Positions 12,571 through 26,050 of a stretch of 60,000 bases of DNA are shown piece after piece. Source of the DNA: Cristatella mucedo (Eukaryota; Bryozoa; Phylactolaemata; Cristatellidae); NCBI GenBank assembly GCA_009760855.2, contig WPIO01000035.1, positions 1,398,501 through 1,458,500 of the forward strand. The letters run 5' to 3'. The notes below the pieces were generated by a model, which worked only from the letters and a program-made list of their open reading frames with translations, did not search any database and was not told where the DNA came from. A program made the position numbers and the translations under genes. Every line of letters begins with the position of its first letter. The stretch's first letter is position 1.

Positions 12571-15500
12571 AAAAATAGTTAAGCAGGGACGATGAATAGT
12601 CAGTCCAGAATTTGTCCTGATGAAATCTATTCCTGCTAAAGTTAAAATAGACTTCTTAGGAAGGCCTTCTGTATGAGCGCAGAAGCAAGCTGTGTGCAAC
12701 TACGTGATTGTGATGTAGTACATACTTGGTTTAAATGTTATATACATTCTGTTCTAATCATAATTTAGTAGCTAAATCTAGGTCGTTTGAAACGTCCAGC
12801 TAAAAAGCCAGCATACATTTACAGCATAAAACTGGACAAGATAAGACAGAGCGTGAATAGGATACTATTAATCTTCCCACTGATATTTTTACTGCTTCTT
12901 CTCATCAAGGAAGCGGAGATGTATAGTCTTATGCTTATTTAAAAAAAATATTTTGCTAACTTCTCTGCTTCTAAAATCTCAATAAATATACAATCGTAGT
13001 AGTATTTTGTTCACTTCAATTTATTCCTTAATGCTTTTGCAATTTGGTATTTTGTAATTGCTTATCACACTTCCTTCGTTGGTTAGAAGACTATAGGAGG
13101 CCAGGATTGCTGCTCCAAGCAGGATACAATATGTAAAATTAGTATCACTCACAATAGGCCACTCAGTTAAGTTTGATAATCCTTTATACTACTTGAGAAT
13201 GTGATCAAAATCCCCATCTTTGTGATAGTCAGTTCAAATGTCTCAGAAAGCATACCGAAGTAAAAAAGTATCGGTTGGCTGAGAGGATGCTGTTAATCAA
13301 ATGTACCAGAATGTTCGATGAATTTCGAGCTAAATCGTTTCGGTTATTGATGGATTACATAAATAGCGCTTCACAATGTATTGCGTATTAAAAGTGTGAT
13401 GTATTATGTTTTATCTTAACATCGACTCTTCTCATATCGCGTAACTAGCCAGGATTGAGCAGAGCAAGCTTGTGAAGAATATGAAAAGGAACAACAACAA
13501 ACGCTAGCTTCCTGTTGCAGCGATATCAGTGCTTGTTCAGGACAACGAAATGTTTCTTGGCGAACAAAAATGCGATGAAGCATGAAAAATAGCTTGACCA
13601 CAAGGAGAATGACGATGATGAAAAGAAGGAATTAGAAGGAAGAGTAGATTAAAACTAGATAGACATTAAGAACAAGCACGTAGACTAAATCAAAGCGAGG
13701 GATGAATAACAATTAGGGAGAAAAATTTGAAGACAGTGGCAACCATTTCGTGTAGCCAGAGAATATTCCAAATGCCAAACACTAGACCGTGCAGAAGAGT
13801 AAAAACAGTTTACTCTGCTCATTTTGTTTAAGACACCAGCAACAACAATGTTTGAGATAAACAGATCACCGAAGAAACGTAGCTAAAAGCAGTGGTATTT
13901 GAGATCAACTTTCTCTAATGAAATTTTTAAGGTGCATTTAAAAATGTTACAGGCAACCAGTGACTACATCTAACTAAATTGGTATCTGCAAAATTATTGT
14001 GAATTAAAGCTCGCCTAGAGCATTACGAGTTTTGAAATTTAAAAAAAATGACAATTGCAATGGAAATTTTACTTATTCATGTCCAAGGAATGCACAAAGT
14101 GTACACATAAATAAATAAATATATATATACATATGCGCAGTTTAAGTTTGCACCGAGGTAGCTGCTTTATTCAAGTAACACTAGATCCAAATCTTAATTC
14201 ACCCACATACACAAGATAGGTAAATGAATTAGTTCTTTTTAATTGTTAGACACTTAAGCATAGGTGCAGTGAGTACAATCTTCTAAAAAAACTACGTAAA
14301 AATAGTCAAGACCCATTTTGGTTTTGACAGCTGCGACATAACCTTTAACCTGGAAGTAATCGGGTACTGATACAAAAATAGCACGGATCAATCAATAAAT
14401 GCCAATGCCAAAGACTCCAATGCTTACTAAATAACTGGTGCCGAGTTAAAGTAATGATAGCCGGCGTCAAAATACTTTAGTATGCATATAAGCGTGGTTG
14501 TTTTACAGCGAAAGCCAAGTTCGCAGCAGCTATTAAAAAGAAATAAAAGATGCTGTTTCTGCTTTTTAGGGCAATCGACAGAAAAGATGCTCGGCCCAGA
14601 CTCAGCATGAGCGCTACAGTTTTTGGCTTTCAGACAGCAGAGAAACTCGAAAAGGAAAATTCGGCCACGGATATAGAATAAGCCAGCATTAACTGCTACG
14701 TTAAAAGAAGCTTCTAATATAATTTGCCTAAATTTGGAAAATGTCGAGCTAAGCTAGCGTTAAAGTTAAATGAACAATTGAAATATGAAAGTTTTAATTA
14801 TATTTTTTAATCCAATATACTGCCACAAAAACAATCGTGGTTGAAGCTTTTGACAGAAATACGTACGGTTCTAGAAATCTTAGCATTTTTTCCTATGTTC
14901 GGTTTCGTTCCCGACTGCAGGAGAAGTAAAAGTCTGATGCAAGAATGAGCTTAAATCAGAAAGTAACTAAGTTTTCTGGCCATAAACGTGTTGGTAGCTG
15001 CAGTGCTGCTGTATTTAGCTGGTAATGTTTTCAAGATTCAGTAGGAGCATACACTATTACATAGCTAGTTAGTTTTCAGATGTCGAGTATAATTCATCCG
15101 AGTGCATCACATCATCGATTTAAAGCCGTTAAGTCGCTAGTTCGGCCAATGGCGCAGATAACCATGAACAGTAATGCTTTCAATATGGATGAATGCAGAA
15201 TGATCATTTATATACCGTCTTGTATGCTATCGGATTCTGGAAATGTGTTTTGAGCCTGATCCATGCAGCATGACATAGAAAAAGGCCCCAATGTGGACTA
15301 CACAATGCTACACGGCTCTGCCATCTTGATGCATATCTGGCTGTGAAAGCTTGTTAGTTTAATTAAATTAAAGCTACAGGACCCTCAGCTGCATATATTA
15401 TGGCACATAGGCAGGCAATTTTAGTAGGTAGCCAGCCAGTGAATGGGTTCTTGCTAAAAAAAAATACCACTAAAATCAATTTATATGAAATTTATATCAA

Positions 15501-15734
15501 AAAGCCATTACTAGTGTATTAATAATAATTAAAAACAAATCACAATTAGTAGATAACACAAGCTTCCTCATAACCGCATCTACTCTACAGGTTTATGTAT
15601 CGTGGTATTATATGATAGGTAGCACTTACAGACTATCAAAAGTAAGAATAATATTCAAAATAAGCGAAAATGTAGTAACAGAATTATAGTTTTGAAAGTA
15701 TGCTTTAGCACTATGCAATACTAAGGTACAGCAG
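12571..15734. other. no recognisable gene, 3.2 kb
   Basis: AT-rich. It has a short AAAT/AT simple repeat at about 14108-14131 and nothing else I can identify. Confidence 0.45.
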
Positions 15735-17110
15735 TAGTGATCGATCGTCTCGAATGTTACTGATAGAGCGAGCAGAAAAAGCTGGGAGACTTTTCTTAAG
15801 TCTGTATTCGTAAGTAGGTCGTTATACACCATATGAAATGCTGACTCTGTAGAGTAATTTCTCTAAACCCAAAGTGGAAACTTTTGCTAGGTTTGAGGTC
15901 TCATTTTAGGAGTTCAGTTGGTCTGCTGCAACTCGTTCCAGTGCCTTTGATAGTACGGGAGAAGGAAGACTGGACGAAAGTTGCTCAAGTCCTCTTTCTA
16001 GCATTGCTTTCTTAACGAGTGATATATACTCTGGAGGAATAGTTGCCTTATTAGACCAGGAGATGAACTTAAGGATGATATCCTTAGTAGAAGGCTTGAA
16101 CTTAGACCTTGAGGTCTTGCAAGGAATTGAGAGGGAAAGTCATGAGTGATTTTACCGAGGAAGACTAGTCAAATTGGAATACTTCTAACATAGGGATAAA
16201 CTACTTGCCTATCTTGCTGACAAAAAACATAGATTAGCGATTGGCTCCACCTGCGAAAGGAGCGCTAGGTATGGGACTAATACGGGAGTCATGAAATTGG
16301 TAGTCGACGATCAATACCAGCATGTTTGGATTGGGATTTGTGGTTTATTGTTACTAAAGCTTTTGCTAAAAAAAACTTTTTACTAAAGCATTGCCTCTGC
16401 TATAGTTGATTGGTGTGGTCTGCAGTATCCCTGGGGGAGGGGACACAGGAGGTAAGTCAGGGACAGCGAGAATTCTTTCTCAAGCTTGCGCTTATTAGGC
16501 ATGATTTTCTCAATGTCTGCTGTAAATTAATGGCCGGGCTTGCGAGGGTGCACAGCGTACTTAGTCATTTTTGCAAGCCCATAAAGAACGCGGCTGGTGT
16601 CTGGCGATGACATATGGGGAAATAAGATCTTTTCGTGCTGACAGCGCCAATGTCAAGGGTCCTTAGGTTTCGCTCTTCACAGACAATTCTCGGTACGGTG
16701 GAGGGAACGGAATCCAGACAATGACGATATCCACACGTGTTAAACTCGGTAAGTGTAGGAGATATTTGCATGCAACCACTGGAGAATAATTGATGAATTG
16801 AGTGACTTTTGCTGTGAATAGGATCACTGGCACAAAAAGCAAAGGAAGCAGAATTAGCTAGTGGACGAAAACTGATACTGAGGGCGTCTGCTGAGTTTTC
16901 AAAATAAGTGGTGCAATTCCCCAGGATTCGGAAGGAGAGCTTTTTTGCAACAGAATTTAAATGGGATCAAAGAAATATAACATAAACGATGGCTTGGTAC
17001 ACTTGGGTGAGATATTGTACTGGCCTCATTGAAATCTTGATGCTGGTGTGACTCAACAAACGGCTCCTGTGAGAAATCAAACCAAATCCGGCATACCCGT
17101 AACGCCGCAC
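15735..17110 (-). mobile_element. LINE-A, long decayed internal copy
   Basis: The minus strand carries scrambled but recognisable LINE-A coding sequence in the expected order. Near 17000-16870 is the endonuclease region around GDFNVH (by nucleotide similarity). Near 16770-16640 is the end of the endonuclease, reading MQIS and then NLRTLDIGAV (NLKTLDIDAV in the full copy). Near 16230 is the linker region, and 16100-15740 is the start of the reverse transcriptase, ending at VYNDLLTNTDLRKVS and ETIDH (VYNDLLRNADMGRVS and DTIDH in the full copy). Many deletions and frameshifts have accumulated. The reverse transcriptase catalytic half and the 3' end are missing, which is unusual for 5'-truncated LINE copies and implies loss after insertion. 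The upstream boundary is uncertain. Confidence 0.82.
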
Positions 17111-17689
17111 TGAGCATAGCTTAAAAACGAGTCATTATCAGAAATCTCATGAGAGTTTTTACCAGTCACATTTTTATAGAGCTGAATTCACTGCAGGTAT
17201 GATTTAAGGTAAGGAAGGCAGCTTGTACCGTAACTAGCATCAGAGTAGCGATGTTTTTCGCAAGCAGTTGGTCCAAAAATCAATCTCGAAGCCAGTTTTT
17301 TAGCTAAAAGAATATATAACACCAATAAACACGACATTTATGATTATTTTTCCACTGCAAACTAAGCCATGATTACGGTAATAGACACCCAGGCAATACC
17401 AGTAGTTAATTTTAGACACCCCTTTAATGTAATCCCCATTGGGTTACCAAGTCGTACCCTAGGATTCTGATTTTCCTATAGTCAATCTCCAAACATGGCT
17501 AGCAAGTGCGATACTAGTGTACTTGCAGATATTTTCACTGTTAACACTTAGATTAGTAGATTAAAAACATGAGCCGTCCGTCGCAAAAACATTTTACAAT
17601 TTTTTAGTTTTCTACGTCACTCTGTTCAAGTTGCTATCTGCAGAGTTGAGTTTTGATCTTTACACCGCTTACTAAAAATACTGAACTGT
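17111..17689. other. no recognisable gene
   Basis: AT-rich, nothing identified. The far 5' part of the neighbouring LINE-A copy may extend into it. Confidence 0.4.
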
Positions 17690-18559
17690 GCAGGATCAAT
17701 CAATCCTAGCTCGCCATACAAGGAATGGTATCGCATGCCCTTATCTCTTGTAGTCCAAAGGTGATCTGATAGTCGTCTCCACACCTGGAGCCAGTTGCAA
17801 GTAGCAGCAACAGAGATGCCAGCAGAGGCCTATGGTGGCAGTTTATGGCGTGGATCGTGTTAGTAACGGTTTGAGTAGCACGATTTATACACAGACACAG
17901 ATACCACAGCGGGCTTCAGAAAACGTCCCTTCTCACTGAGTCAGCCAGCACTGCAGCAGACCCTTTGACCCGAGAAGCCGCAGACAACCGCCCAGCCCGG
18001 CTTCTGCGTTGCATTGCATCGTCGTCTACGTCGGGTCTCCTCTAGTTGATGGGTCTGCTGGCCTACCCCTACAAACCAGAAACAGCAAGCGGGTTAACTG
18101 GTATTCCTAACACAAATCGAAGGCTGGTTAATCTGTAGCAGCTGGGTAATGGCCGCTACCCGAGCTACAGTGAGTCAAGTGTTCCTGCACTACTAACCGC
18201 ACCTAGCACGTTTTTTTAACTATGAAGCTCTTCCCTTAGCAATCAGACTCTTTAGGAATCAGCTATGGCGCGCCTGCTCACCGGGCACTTTCGGTGACTA
18301 GGGTTTACTGAGCGGACGGTTCTGGGTCAGCCAAAAGTTAGCCACCCACACACAACCACTAAGCCTGAGTAGCACTTAGCAGCTTCTCGTCTCGGATTCT
18401 GGCTTTCCTCTGTCCGACTTCACCATGCTGTACCACCTCAAAGGTTGACCTGTCTCTTCCGTTGCAGGCTGTCAATCCACATATCAGTGGACCGGCTTTC
18501 GACTCGTCCGTAATGGGTTCAGGCTCGGCTTGACCAGATCTAGGCCTTTTGCTAACCCC
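17690..18559. other. GC-richer island of unknown nature
   Basis: About 870 bases visibly richer in G and C than the surroundings, with CpG-containing stretches (for example gcatcgtcgtctacgtcggg near 18017). I could not read a convincing protein in any frame. Because it abuts a LINE-B 3' fragment, it may be decayed upstream LINE-B sequence, part of another retroelement, or an unrelated insertion. Confidence 0.4.
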
Positions 18560-18900
18560 GATAATTGTTTTATGTTGTCAGCTGTAGGCGTTCCTGAGTG
18601 TCTACAGAGCTGTCGAACTGGCAGCATACAAACTGAGATTCATTCTCATGCTGCCGACTGTTGTGCATCATTTCCAGCCATCCGGAGAAGGCACCATAAT
18701 GGTACTCACTTCCTCGGCTGCCCTGGTGAATCAGCTATGCATCCAGCTTTAATTTTGATAGCCGCGACAAAGTCTGATGGCAATGGCGTGAGGACAAAAT
18801 GCCGCATAAGCTTTGAGAGTGTCATGGAAAACTCTTCAGCGAAGTACTCACTTAGTCTTTACGGAGTTTCAAAGGGAGATAAATTAAATAACACATATCC
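18560..18900 (+). mobile_element. LINE-B 3' fragment, diverged
   Basis: The plus-strand frame contains HAADCCASFPAI and, further on, ATKSDGNGVRTKC. These correspond to PTADCGTSFSAV and ETKSVGYRMRTES at the C-terminus of the LINE-B ORF at 48435-49115 (-). The nucleotide sequence also follows LINE-B into its 3' end (cttagtctttacgg, then a gagataaattaa remnant of the tail). An open frame of 134 residues persists (18530-18934), but it is strongly diverged from the other copy. Confidence 0.65.
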
Positions 18901-20314
18901 TGCATTGCATTGCCTATTCTGCAGTGTACGCTGACCAGTTCAATCCTCCTACATCCGTCAGACATTAATATTTAAACCCTTTACAGAGCTAAATCTTAAT
19001 TCAGTGTAAGCCCATCCACAATGCCACTCCTAAATCTAGATATAGACTATCATACTGTGCATTCACATTTCGAAAATACCAATTCAAGTTCGACGCATTC
19101 TACTAAATGCTACTCAGTTGGGATGTACTATCTTATGAGCTATTTGTGTGAGCCCAACTTTAAAAGTCACTATGGGTGGCACAAATCGTCCCTCGAACAT
19201 TACTAATTTGGAATACAAATTTCTCCTTAATTTAAATAATTCGCTGCGACCTTTTCCAGATTCCCGTCTCAGAGAAGAAAAGTTGCTCAAGCGTTTACGC
19301 ACTAAAAATAAGAGGTTATTGTGTACAACTTAACCGTCAAGATCACAGTCATGGTTCTAACAAGCTTGTTAAAAAGTATTAACGTGATGGCGGTAGAACG
19401 AGGTGGTTCTTAATGAACCCAAGAAAATCAGGATTATCAGAAAATGAAATGTCGCAATCCCGCAAATTGTTTTATGGAAACCCCGGACGTTTTGGAAGTG
19501 AAGTATTTGCTCTTAAAAAGCGCACACTAAGGTAATATCATATCTTAGCCAGAGTCCCTGAGCAATGACAGCGGTCACGCATATTCCTTAATGATAATCA
19601 ATCTATGAGTGTTCAAGCTGTATATTCCTTTGCCTGAGAGAGCTATATATTTTTGAGAACTGTCACCATTTTCCACTATCTGTAGAAATTGTAGAAGGTT
19701 ATGTAGGGTTAAGATCAAAATACGATTGGATATGCCAAAGATAATTTCTTTCCTAATTCAAAATTACAGGAGCCAAGAATATAAAATAACAATAATAATA
19801 TATAGCAGATTTTATTACATGGATTATGCAGGATAAGAACTGTCAAACATGATGTAAATTTTTGATTATACCATTAATATTAAATGAATCAACAGCTAGT
19901 GCTTAAGTGTTCTTTGAAGGAGCATCATATCTGCTGGAATTTACTTGCAAACAAGATTCATATTATGCCTATCTAATTGATCAGTCCAAAAAGTAAATGA
20001 AAGAGTCAAAGCTTTTCTGCCAAACTTTACTAATAACGCTGGTCTGCAGGCTTTTCTATCAGCTTTCTGGAATTTATTATTAGTTTAGAAATACAAATCA
20101 GAAATGATAATTTTCAGTGCAATTTTTCTGTTGTCACATCAGGCTCAGTAGACTTTGTCGATGAAAGATTGGGTACAGTGTAATATCACGCATCGTTTAT
20201 ATTGCTATTGGAGTTCAAGTTTATTTGTTACAGTAACCTAATGCTATGTATTGTGCGTGTAATTTTTTAGAACGATTAGCCATTTTTGTAATTGAAATAG
20301 TTGCTTAAATCTGT
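18901..20314. other. no recognisable gene
   Basis: AT-rich with short frames only. The 19021-19333 frames have no recognisable content. Confidence 0.45.
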
Positions 20315-21718
20315 GATCTATTCACAAGATCTCAGCACATGATCTAAACACAGATATTCTATCTGTGTTTATTTGTGATCGGCAATCGCGAGGGAGTGAA
20401 ATAGTTTTCTGCATACTGTCTGCCATACCTGTGGGAAGTTCTTGACGAAAGTGCAGTGGGTTTCGATTGCTAAATTCATCAAATAAAAATATCGCGCTTA
20501 CTTTGGGTGCAAACGAAGATCGGGTTAAGACATTGGCACCACAAATGGTGTGCACGGCGTGTGTAAAAAATTGAGACAACGATTTAAAGGTCAAACTAAA
20601 TGCATAACATTGGAGTACCAATGAGTTGGAGAGAAAAAGTTTCACCAAAGAGAATAGTAATCAAATGGAATATCTACACCGGACGTCAACTCTTCACTGT
20701 CCCGCACAGCGATGAGTTGACGGTTCCTGCTCCACATGTCATACTCGGTGATTATTTGACTGACAGCGCTTCGAGTTCAAATGAAGATGCCGTTGATAAA
20801 AACTACGATCATTTTGATGTTCCAACATCTAAACTAATGTCAAAATCTGGTCTTGATGAATAAATGGGAGACCTTGACCTCCCCAAAGATTCCTCGAACT
20901 GCAGCTTAAAGGGAGTATTAATTCACAACGGAAAAAAATTTCCTCTGCCAGATGCAAATACTGTACAGATAAAAGAGGTTTAATTAAACATGGAACTATT
21001 TTTCGATGAAATAAAACATGATCAAAACCAGTGGCTAATATGAGGCGATTTAAAAACCATTGCTCTTTTGCTTGGATTTCAAAGTGGCCACACAAAATAT
21101 CAGTGTTTTTATGTCGGCGGCATAGTTTTGTTGATGCTCTTTATTACTGAATGAGAGACTGGCCAAAGTGAACGAATTTTGTGCCTAGAAGTGGCATCAA
21201 CCGAGTGCCTCGTCTCATCGAAAGCAGAAAGTGCTACTTCATCCTTTGCTCATAAAGCTTGGACTTTGGAAAAAACCATGTTAAGTCTCTAAAATAAGAC
21301 TGGGTTACCTTTAATTACTTTATAAAAACGTTTTCTCAAATTAGCGAAGCAAAGAAGGCATCTTGTTGGTCCAAAGATCAGAGCATTGTTCAAAATACAG
21401 TTTACCTAAAAATGACTAGCTTAGAGTTGCAGGCGTGGAATGGATTTAAATCTGAGGTAGAGCACTTTCTCTGAAACCATTAGTCTGGTGATTAGGCACG
21501 AATCGTTGAGAAAATAATTCAACACTACAAACAATAATAATTCAAATTTATGAATATTCAGCGAAGAATAAGGTGGTATGTTTTATCGGGACATTCATGA
21601 AATAGAGCATAGATATAAAGGCCAATGGAATGTTTACATGGTGGCAGATTTCTGTTGGGGCCTTAAGCGCCACAATCTATTTGCTGAGAATAGCAAAAGT
21701 CGAACAAGAGGCATTTAA
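20315..21718 (+). pseudogene. dead copy of a multicopy invertebrate protein family
   Basis: Reading through stops, the plus strand yields consecutive blocks that I recognise from a family of roughly 500-residue uncharacterised proteins present in many copies in invertebrate genomes. These include GANEDRVKTLAPQMVC (about 20503-20550), VPHSDEL (about 20698-20718), SLKGVLIHNGKKFPLPDANT (about 20903-20965), GDLKTIALLLGF (about 21044-21080), then AWNGFKSEVEHFL, and finally HQDIHEIEHRYKGQWNV (about 21596-21646) up to a stop at 21716-21718. In-frame stops lie at 20861, 20981 and 21041, and there are frameshifts before about 20600 and again between 21095 and 21586. No intron is evident, which suits a mobile or retrocopied gene. 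The function of the family is unknown to me, and assignment rests on remembered block patterns, not a search. The part open in a single frame is 20600-20863 (87 residues). Confidence 0.6.
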
Positions 21719-22237
21719 AAACGATTGATCTTAATTAAAAAGGATTATATTTATATTGTAAATAACTTAGATGATATCTTTGTTAAACGATAGTAAACAT
21801 GTATATTGAACGTAAAAGTATTGTAAAATGAAAATGCAATTTCTTTTTATAAATCCTGACGTTCTAGGTTACAAAGAGTTGTAGATTTGGAAACAACGTC
21901 ACAAATTGTGCTTGAATCACATATTCGATTGAAAAAATGACACAGATGTTGTCATTTGTAGGCCAGTAAGTTAAAACAACAGCATACCGAACAGAGCGTT
22001 AATTTTTGAGAAGAACTGCTTTGGCACATCTCAATCTTTTCACATTCCAGCGATTGTAATCATAAATAGAGAATGTTTTGAGAGACTTATACAATACAGT
22101 ACATTTCATTTTATAGCAGCATAACATAACTTGATACCTATAAATATGAATAACATCTGTTTCTTAGCTAAAACCACAGTTTCGATTATCAAAGGCGAGC
22201 AGCTAACTCCTAGAACAGAACTTGAACTTGTGAATTA
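21719..22237. other. no recognisable gene
   Basis: AT-rich, nothing identified. Confidence 0.45.
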
Positions 22238-22752
22238 AAATAACAATAGTAAACTTGAGAAAGCGCCCTCAGAGAACTCAAACTCTTTCTAGGCGCTTTA
22301 AATTTACTGCAAAAGAAGCACGATTGAATGGTGAGTAAAATAATGCTTGATGAGCGGCATGAATGACATGGTTAGGGGTAACATGTACAGGGTCAGCATG
22401 CAAGTGTGGTTAGTGGCAGCAAGCACAGTGTCAGCAAGCAAGAGCACATAAAGTACGAATCAAAGGAACCCAATAAATGCGGTCCTAAATAGGTGTGTTT
22501 TTAAGTTCTTTTTAAATGAGGTCAAGTCAGCGGATGTGATGCAAGGCAAGTATGGAGTGAGTTCCAGGCTTTGGGAGCATACAAAGTCAGTGCACGGTCT
22601 TCAAAGTATTTGAGGTTTGTACGAGGTATTGATGAACAGTTCGATTCCGAAAAGTGGGTGAGGCAATGCTTGTTCTGGTAGGGGAGAAGATCTAATAGGT
22701 AGGCTGGAGCTGAAAAATGAAGGCACCTAAAGTAAAGCGACAAACCCTGATG
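22238..22752 (-). mobile_element. LINE-A 3' fragment
   Basis: A 5'-truncated copy on the minus strand: a short AT-rich tail, the stem-loop block (aaagcgccctcagagaactc on the plus strand), the untranslated region with the catgcaagtgtggttagtgg block, then about 75 open residues of the ORF C-terminus (22522-22743, FRCLHFSAPAYLLDLLP). These equal FRSLHSMAAAYLSDILP of the full copy. Single-base changes break the frame. Confidence 0.9.
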
Positions 22753-24409
22753 CTATTTGTTTTTGTGTATAGATCTGATAACTAACTTAAGAGTTTTAAC
22801 CGAATCCTTATAGTACCCTTTCAAGTGGCTGTATCTCCAGATTTCAATACTCCAGGGTCTATTTTCTTGCACTTATTGCATTGGCACTACTAAAATCATT
22901 GAGAATAAAGCATCAAACCAAGAGTTATTTAATCAAACGGCCAAGTGTGCTGACAAAAATGCTGGAGATTCTCACAAATACTGCAAGTATATAATCAAAA
23001 AACATACTCCAGCTGAACAGTGCATAAGATCAATCTCAGCTAATAGACGTATAAAAAACGGGGCAAGTACCGTAATTAGGAACTGCATTGCCTTTGGAAA
23101 CACCTCATGGCTGCCTAAAATGGTATTGTTAGTGAGAGCGACGTGCTCAAAAGTCCGAAGCAACCGGCAGTCTGAATAGTGATCATGCCACAGTGCCTTA
23201 CGGTGGCACGGGATGCGTCACCGCCAACGAACAGAATGAAAATTTCTTTCGTGCTACTGTTAAATCATTCATGGGATGGACGATCATTCTAACTTCGCTA
23301 AATGCGCGAAAAGCTTGTAGAAAGAGTGAGTGCATCTGCAACAAAGTTTATTCTAAACGGCTGTACTTGAAGCATCTCGAACGGTGCACACTGTCAAGGA
23401 AAGATTTGTCTATTATCCACATGTATAGTCATAGAAAATAAAAATGGTACGTACGACTGATAAGCGCACAAAATGCCGCAAATAGAGTGCAGTGAATTCT
23501 GTGTAAGGTTAGAGCCTGGAAAAAATACTGTAGTTGCAATCGTGCTATTCCTTACCGGCATGCTGGGAATGCGCATAAATAATCCTGAGTGTTGAAGTCA
23601 AAGCCTTGGTAGGCGAACTACCAATGTATGCAAGTATGCCGACAGTAACAGAAAACGGCAGAGATGATCGGCACTCGAATCTTGAGACAACAAATCCATG
23701 TCCGACTCACAGAAATATTTTTTGATAGCGACGAAATATTACAGGCTTCTTGAATCACCTATGAGTGCAACAGCTAATGTGCAACCCAAAGCCAAGAGTA
23801 CAACTCCACCAAACTGCTATGGCACCAATTCTTTTGCTTTTACATAGATTCCCCTTTGGTTGCAGCCTCAACCAAAAATAAACACATACACGGTTGATAA
23901 GCATTCAAATTAAGAAACCACCAAAGGGGAAACGGTATATAATCTGGTTGTGCGAGTATTCCATCATTTCGATTGAGGCTAGAATGATACCAAATACTGA
24001 TCTGCCTCCCAGCGGTTCTGCTGAACATGGCTTGCTAGTAAAACTTTGCCATTACACACGATTATTATAACTAATGGAAGTAATTCTAATAAATAAGGCA
24101 CATTTCTAAAAAATCTAAAATTGAGTGAGGTGACGTAGGTAGAGTCCAAAATTTACTCAATGGGATTCAGTTCGGAGGTGTCAAACAATAGCTTAAGATA
24201 GCCGTATGATGACCAAAGAAAAGCCTTCCTTCTAAGCTATTCCCTATCAAGTTGAATGGTGGATATTTCTTTAAAAAATGCTATTAAAATCACTGCTATC
24301 TATGAAGCTCTAACGACAAAAATCACACAGAATTTGCTTAAGACTCTGTAGCTCACCGAAATGATTCATCTAGAAGCAAACTTGGGCATAGCCAGTGTGA
24401 CTATTTATC
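22753..24409. other. no recognisable gene
   Basis: Several frames of 60-82 residues on both strands (for example 23193-23441 +), but I recognise none. No repeat of this window is present. Confidence 0.4.
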
Positions 24410-24500
24410 GTCTAACTATCAGATCTACTCCAGCAATAAGCTAAGCATTACACCGCCTGCTTTTCCGAATCTAACTGTTTACCCATACCCCTATCACATG
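24410..24500 (+). mobile_element. LINE-A internal scrap
   Basis: About 90 bases similar to 47725-47800 of the full LINE-A copy (tcagatctactccagcaataagc, compared with the region coding SDILPHQAKHRTTRFSESN). No 3' end is attached. It is a small leftover of a decayed copy. Confidence 0.6.
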
Positions 24501-26050
24501 ACAAATTGATATTTTTGATTTATCAAACAAAGTATGTAGCCAGCACTTCATCGGCAATCACCAAGTCTAGCAAACCTGATATCTATTTCTTTTCACTATT
24601 TTATTATACAAATCTTTAATTACAATCAAGCATTACACTTTTTGAGTAACCTATGACCTATCCAATAGCATTATAAAGTTCCAAAAGTGATGCGACATCA
24701 AGGTAGATTTTATATCACCGAGAACCGACGAAGGGTTTGCAATCGAGCAATAATAAATGCCCAAGAAATTGCATTGAAATTTTCAAAAATAGGTAAACAC
24801 GCTATTTCGTAAAAGGTCGCAGGTTTGACATACCAGCAGCAGTAGTAGTAGCAGGCAGCAATTCAAACATCCAATAATTGGCAGTCTAATTGAATGGCCA
24901 CGAAACACTCGTTCACAATTAAGACAATATCCAGGGAATGACAACTTTCCTACCTTCATGACCTAGTAAATCTATTTGAGATCCGAAAAATAATGATGAA
25001 GCCTGATGTCCTAAAGTGGCCTTTGAATTAATTCAATGTATGATTTAATTGCATGCTGGAGGAATGTATTCATTAAACCTCAAAGATATATCTTTCTAGG
25101 TAGTTTAATGTATTATTTTAATAATTTTTGGCATCAGAAATAACTCGAATTAAAATTAATTAAATTACAAAACAGTGGGATTACGGAGCTCAATAAATAA
25201 TTTAAGCTCAGCAATCATCAGTTAGAGACTAACCACTGACTGAGTTTACGAATTTGCCAATAGTGAAAGAATAATGGCTTTCTCATTGGCCGGGGCCTAG
25301 GATTCCTTCAAAACAGTTTAGTTTCTTAGTTCATTTTTCTCACCGTTATTTTTTCATTGAATAAATTTGCTATACCTTAGTCAATTGTTAATGTGAAATT
25401 TTTCAAAGTGTAACCATTTTTTGAACTTAGATTAGATATTCTATCCGAACTTCTTATAATTTAGGAGTATGTCTAATCCTCAGGGACGGATATATCCAAG
25501 GCGGTTTTCGCATGGTGACAACTAAGCAAAATCTTACTATCAATTGCGTCATTGAGCTTCCAATGGGTGGAGTTACTCAGGTGAAATATCAATACAGACC
25601 TCTAAATCAAGCTTTTAATCGAGATGGAACTTACGAGATAACCTATATGGTTGGGTCAGCTGATAATTCTATAATTCGTTCACTGAAGACATGTTCTCTT
25701 CACATGCAAGGACTGGGATGCCGATAAGTTGTCAATCCATTTTTCAAGGATACTGAACAGTTTGCCTAGTAGACTTTGGCAGAGAGCGTAGCATGGGTCC
25801 GGCTATATCCTCCAATTCTGGCTTATACCGATCAGTTATCATTCACAAGTGGATTCCGGTGGCATTATGTACAGTCCAGTGGGTTTCTTTTCTATTCTGG
25901 TATTAGGTAGCAGCCTTAATTATTGTATAAGAAATTAGATGCACATCATAGATTACTTATGCTTACAATTATTAATCTGCAGAGTAATTTCTTTGCAGAG
26001 CCCCGTTCAAGATTAATAAGTGCATTTAGAATTATTATGTTACAAATAAT
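24501..26050. other. no recognisable gene
   Basis: AT-rich. The frame at 25512-25727 (+), 71 residues, is not recognisable. Confidence 0.45.
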
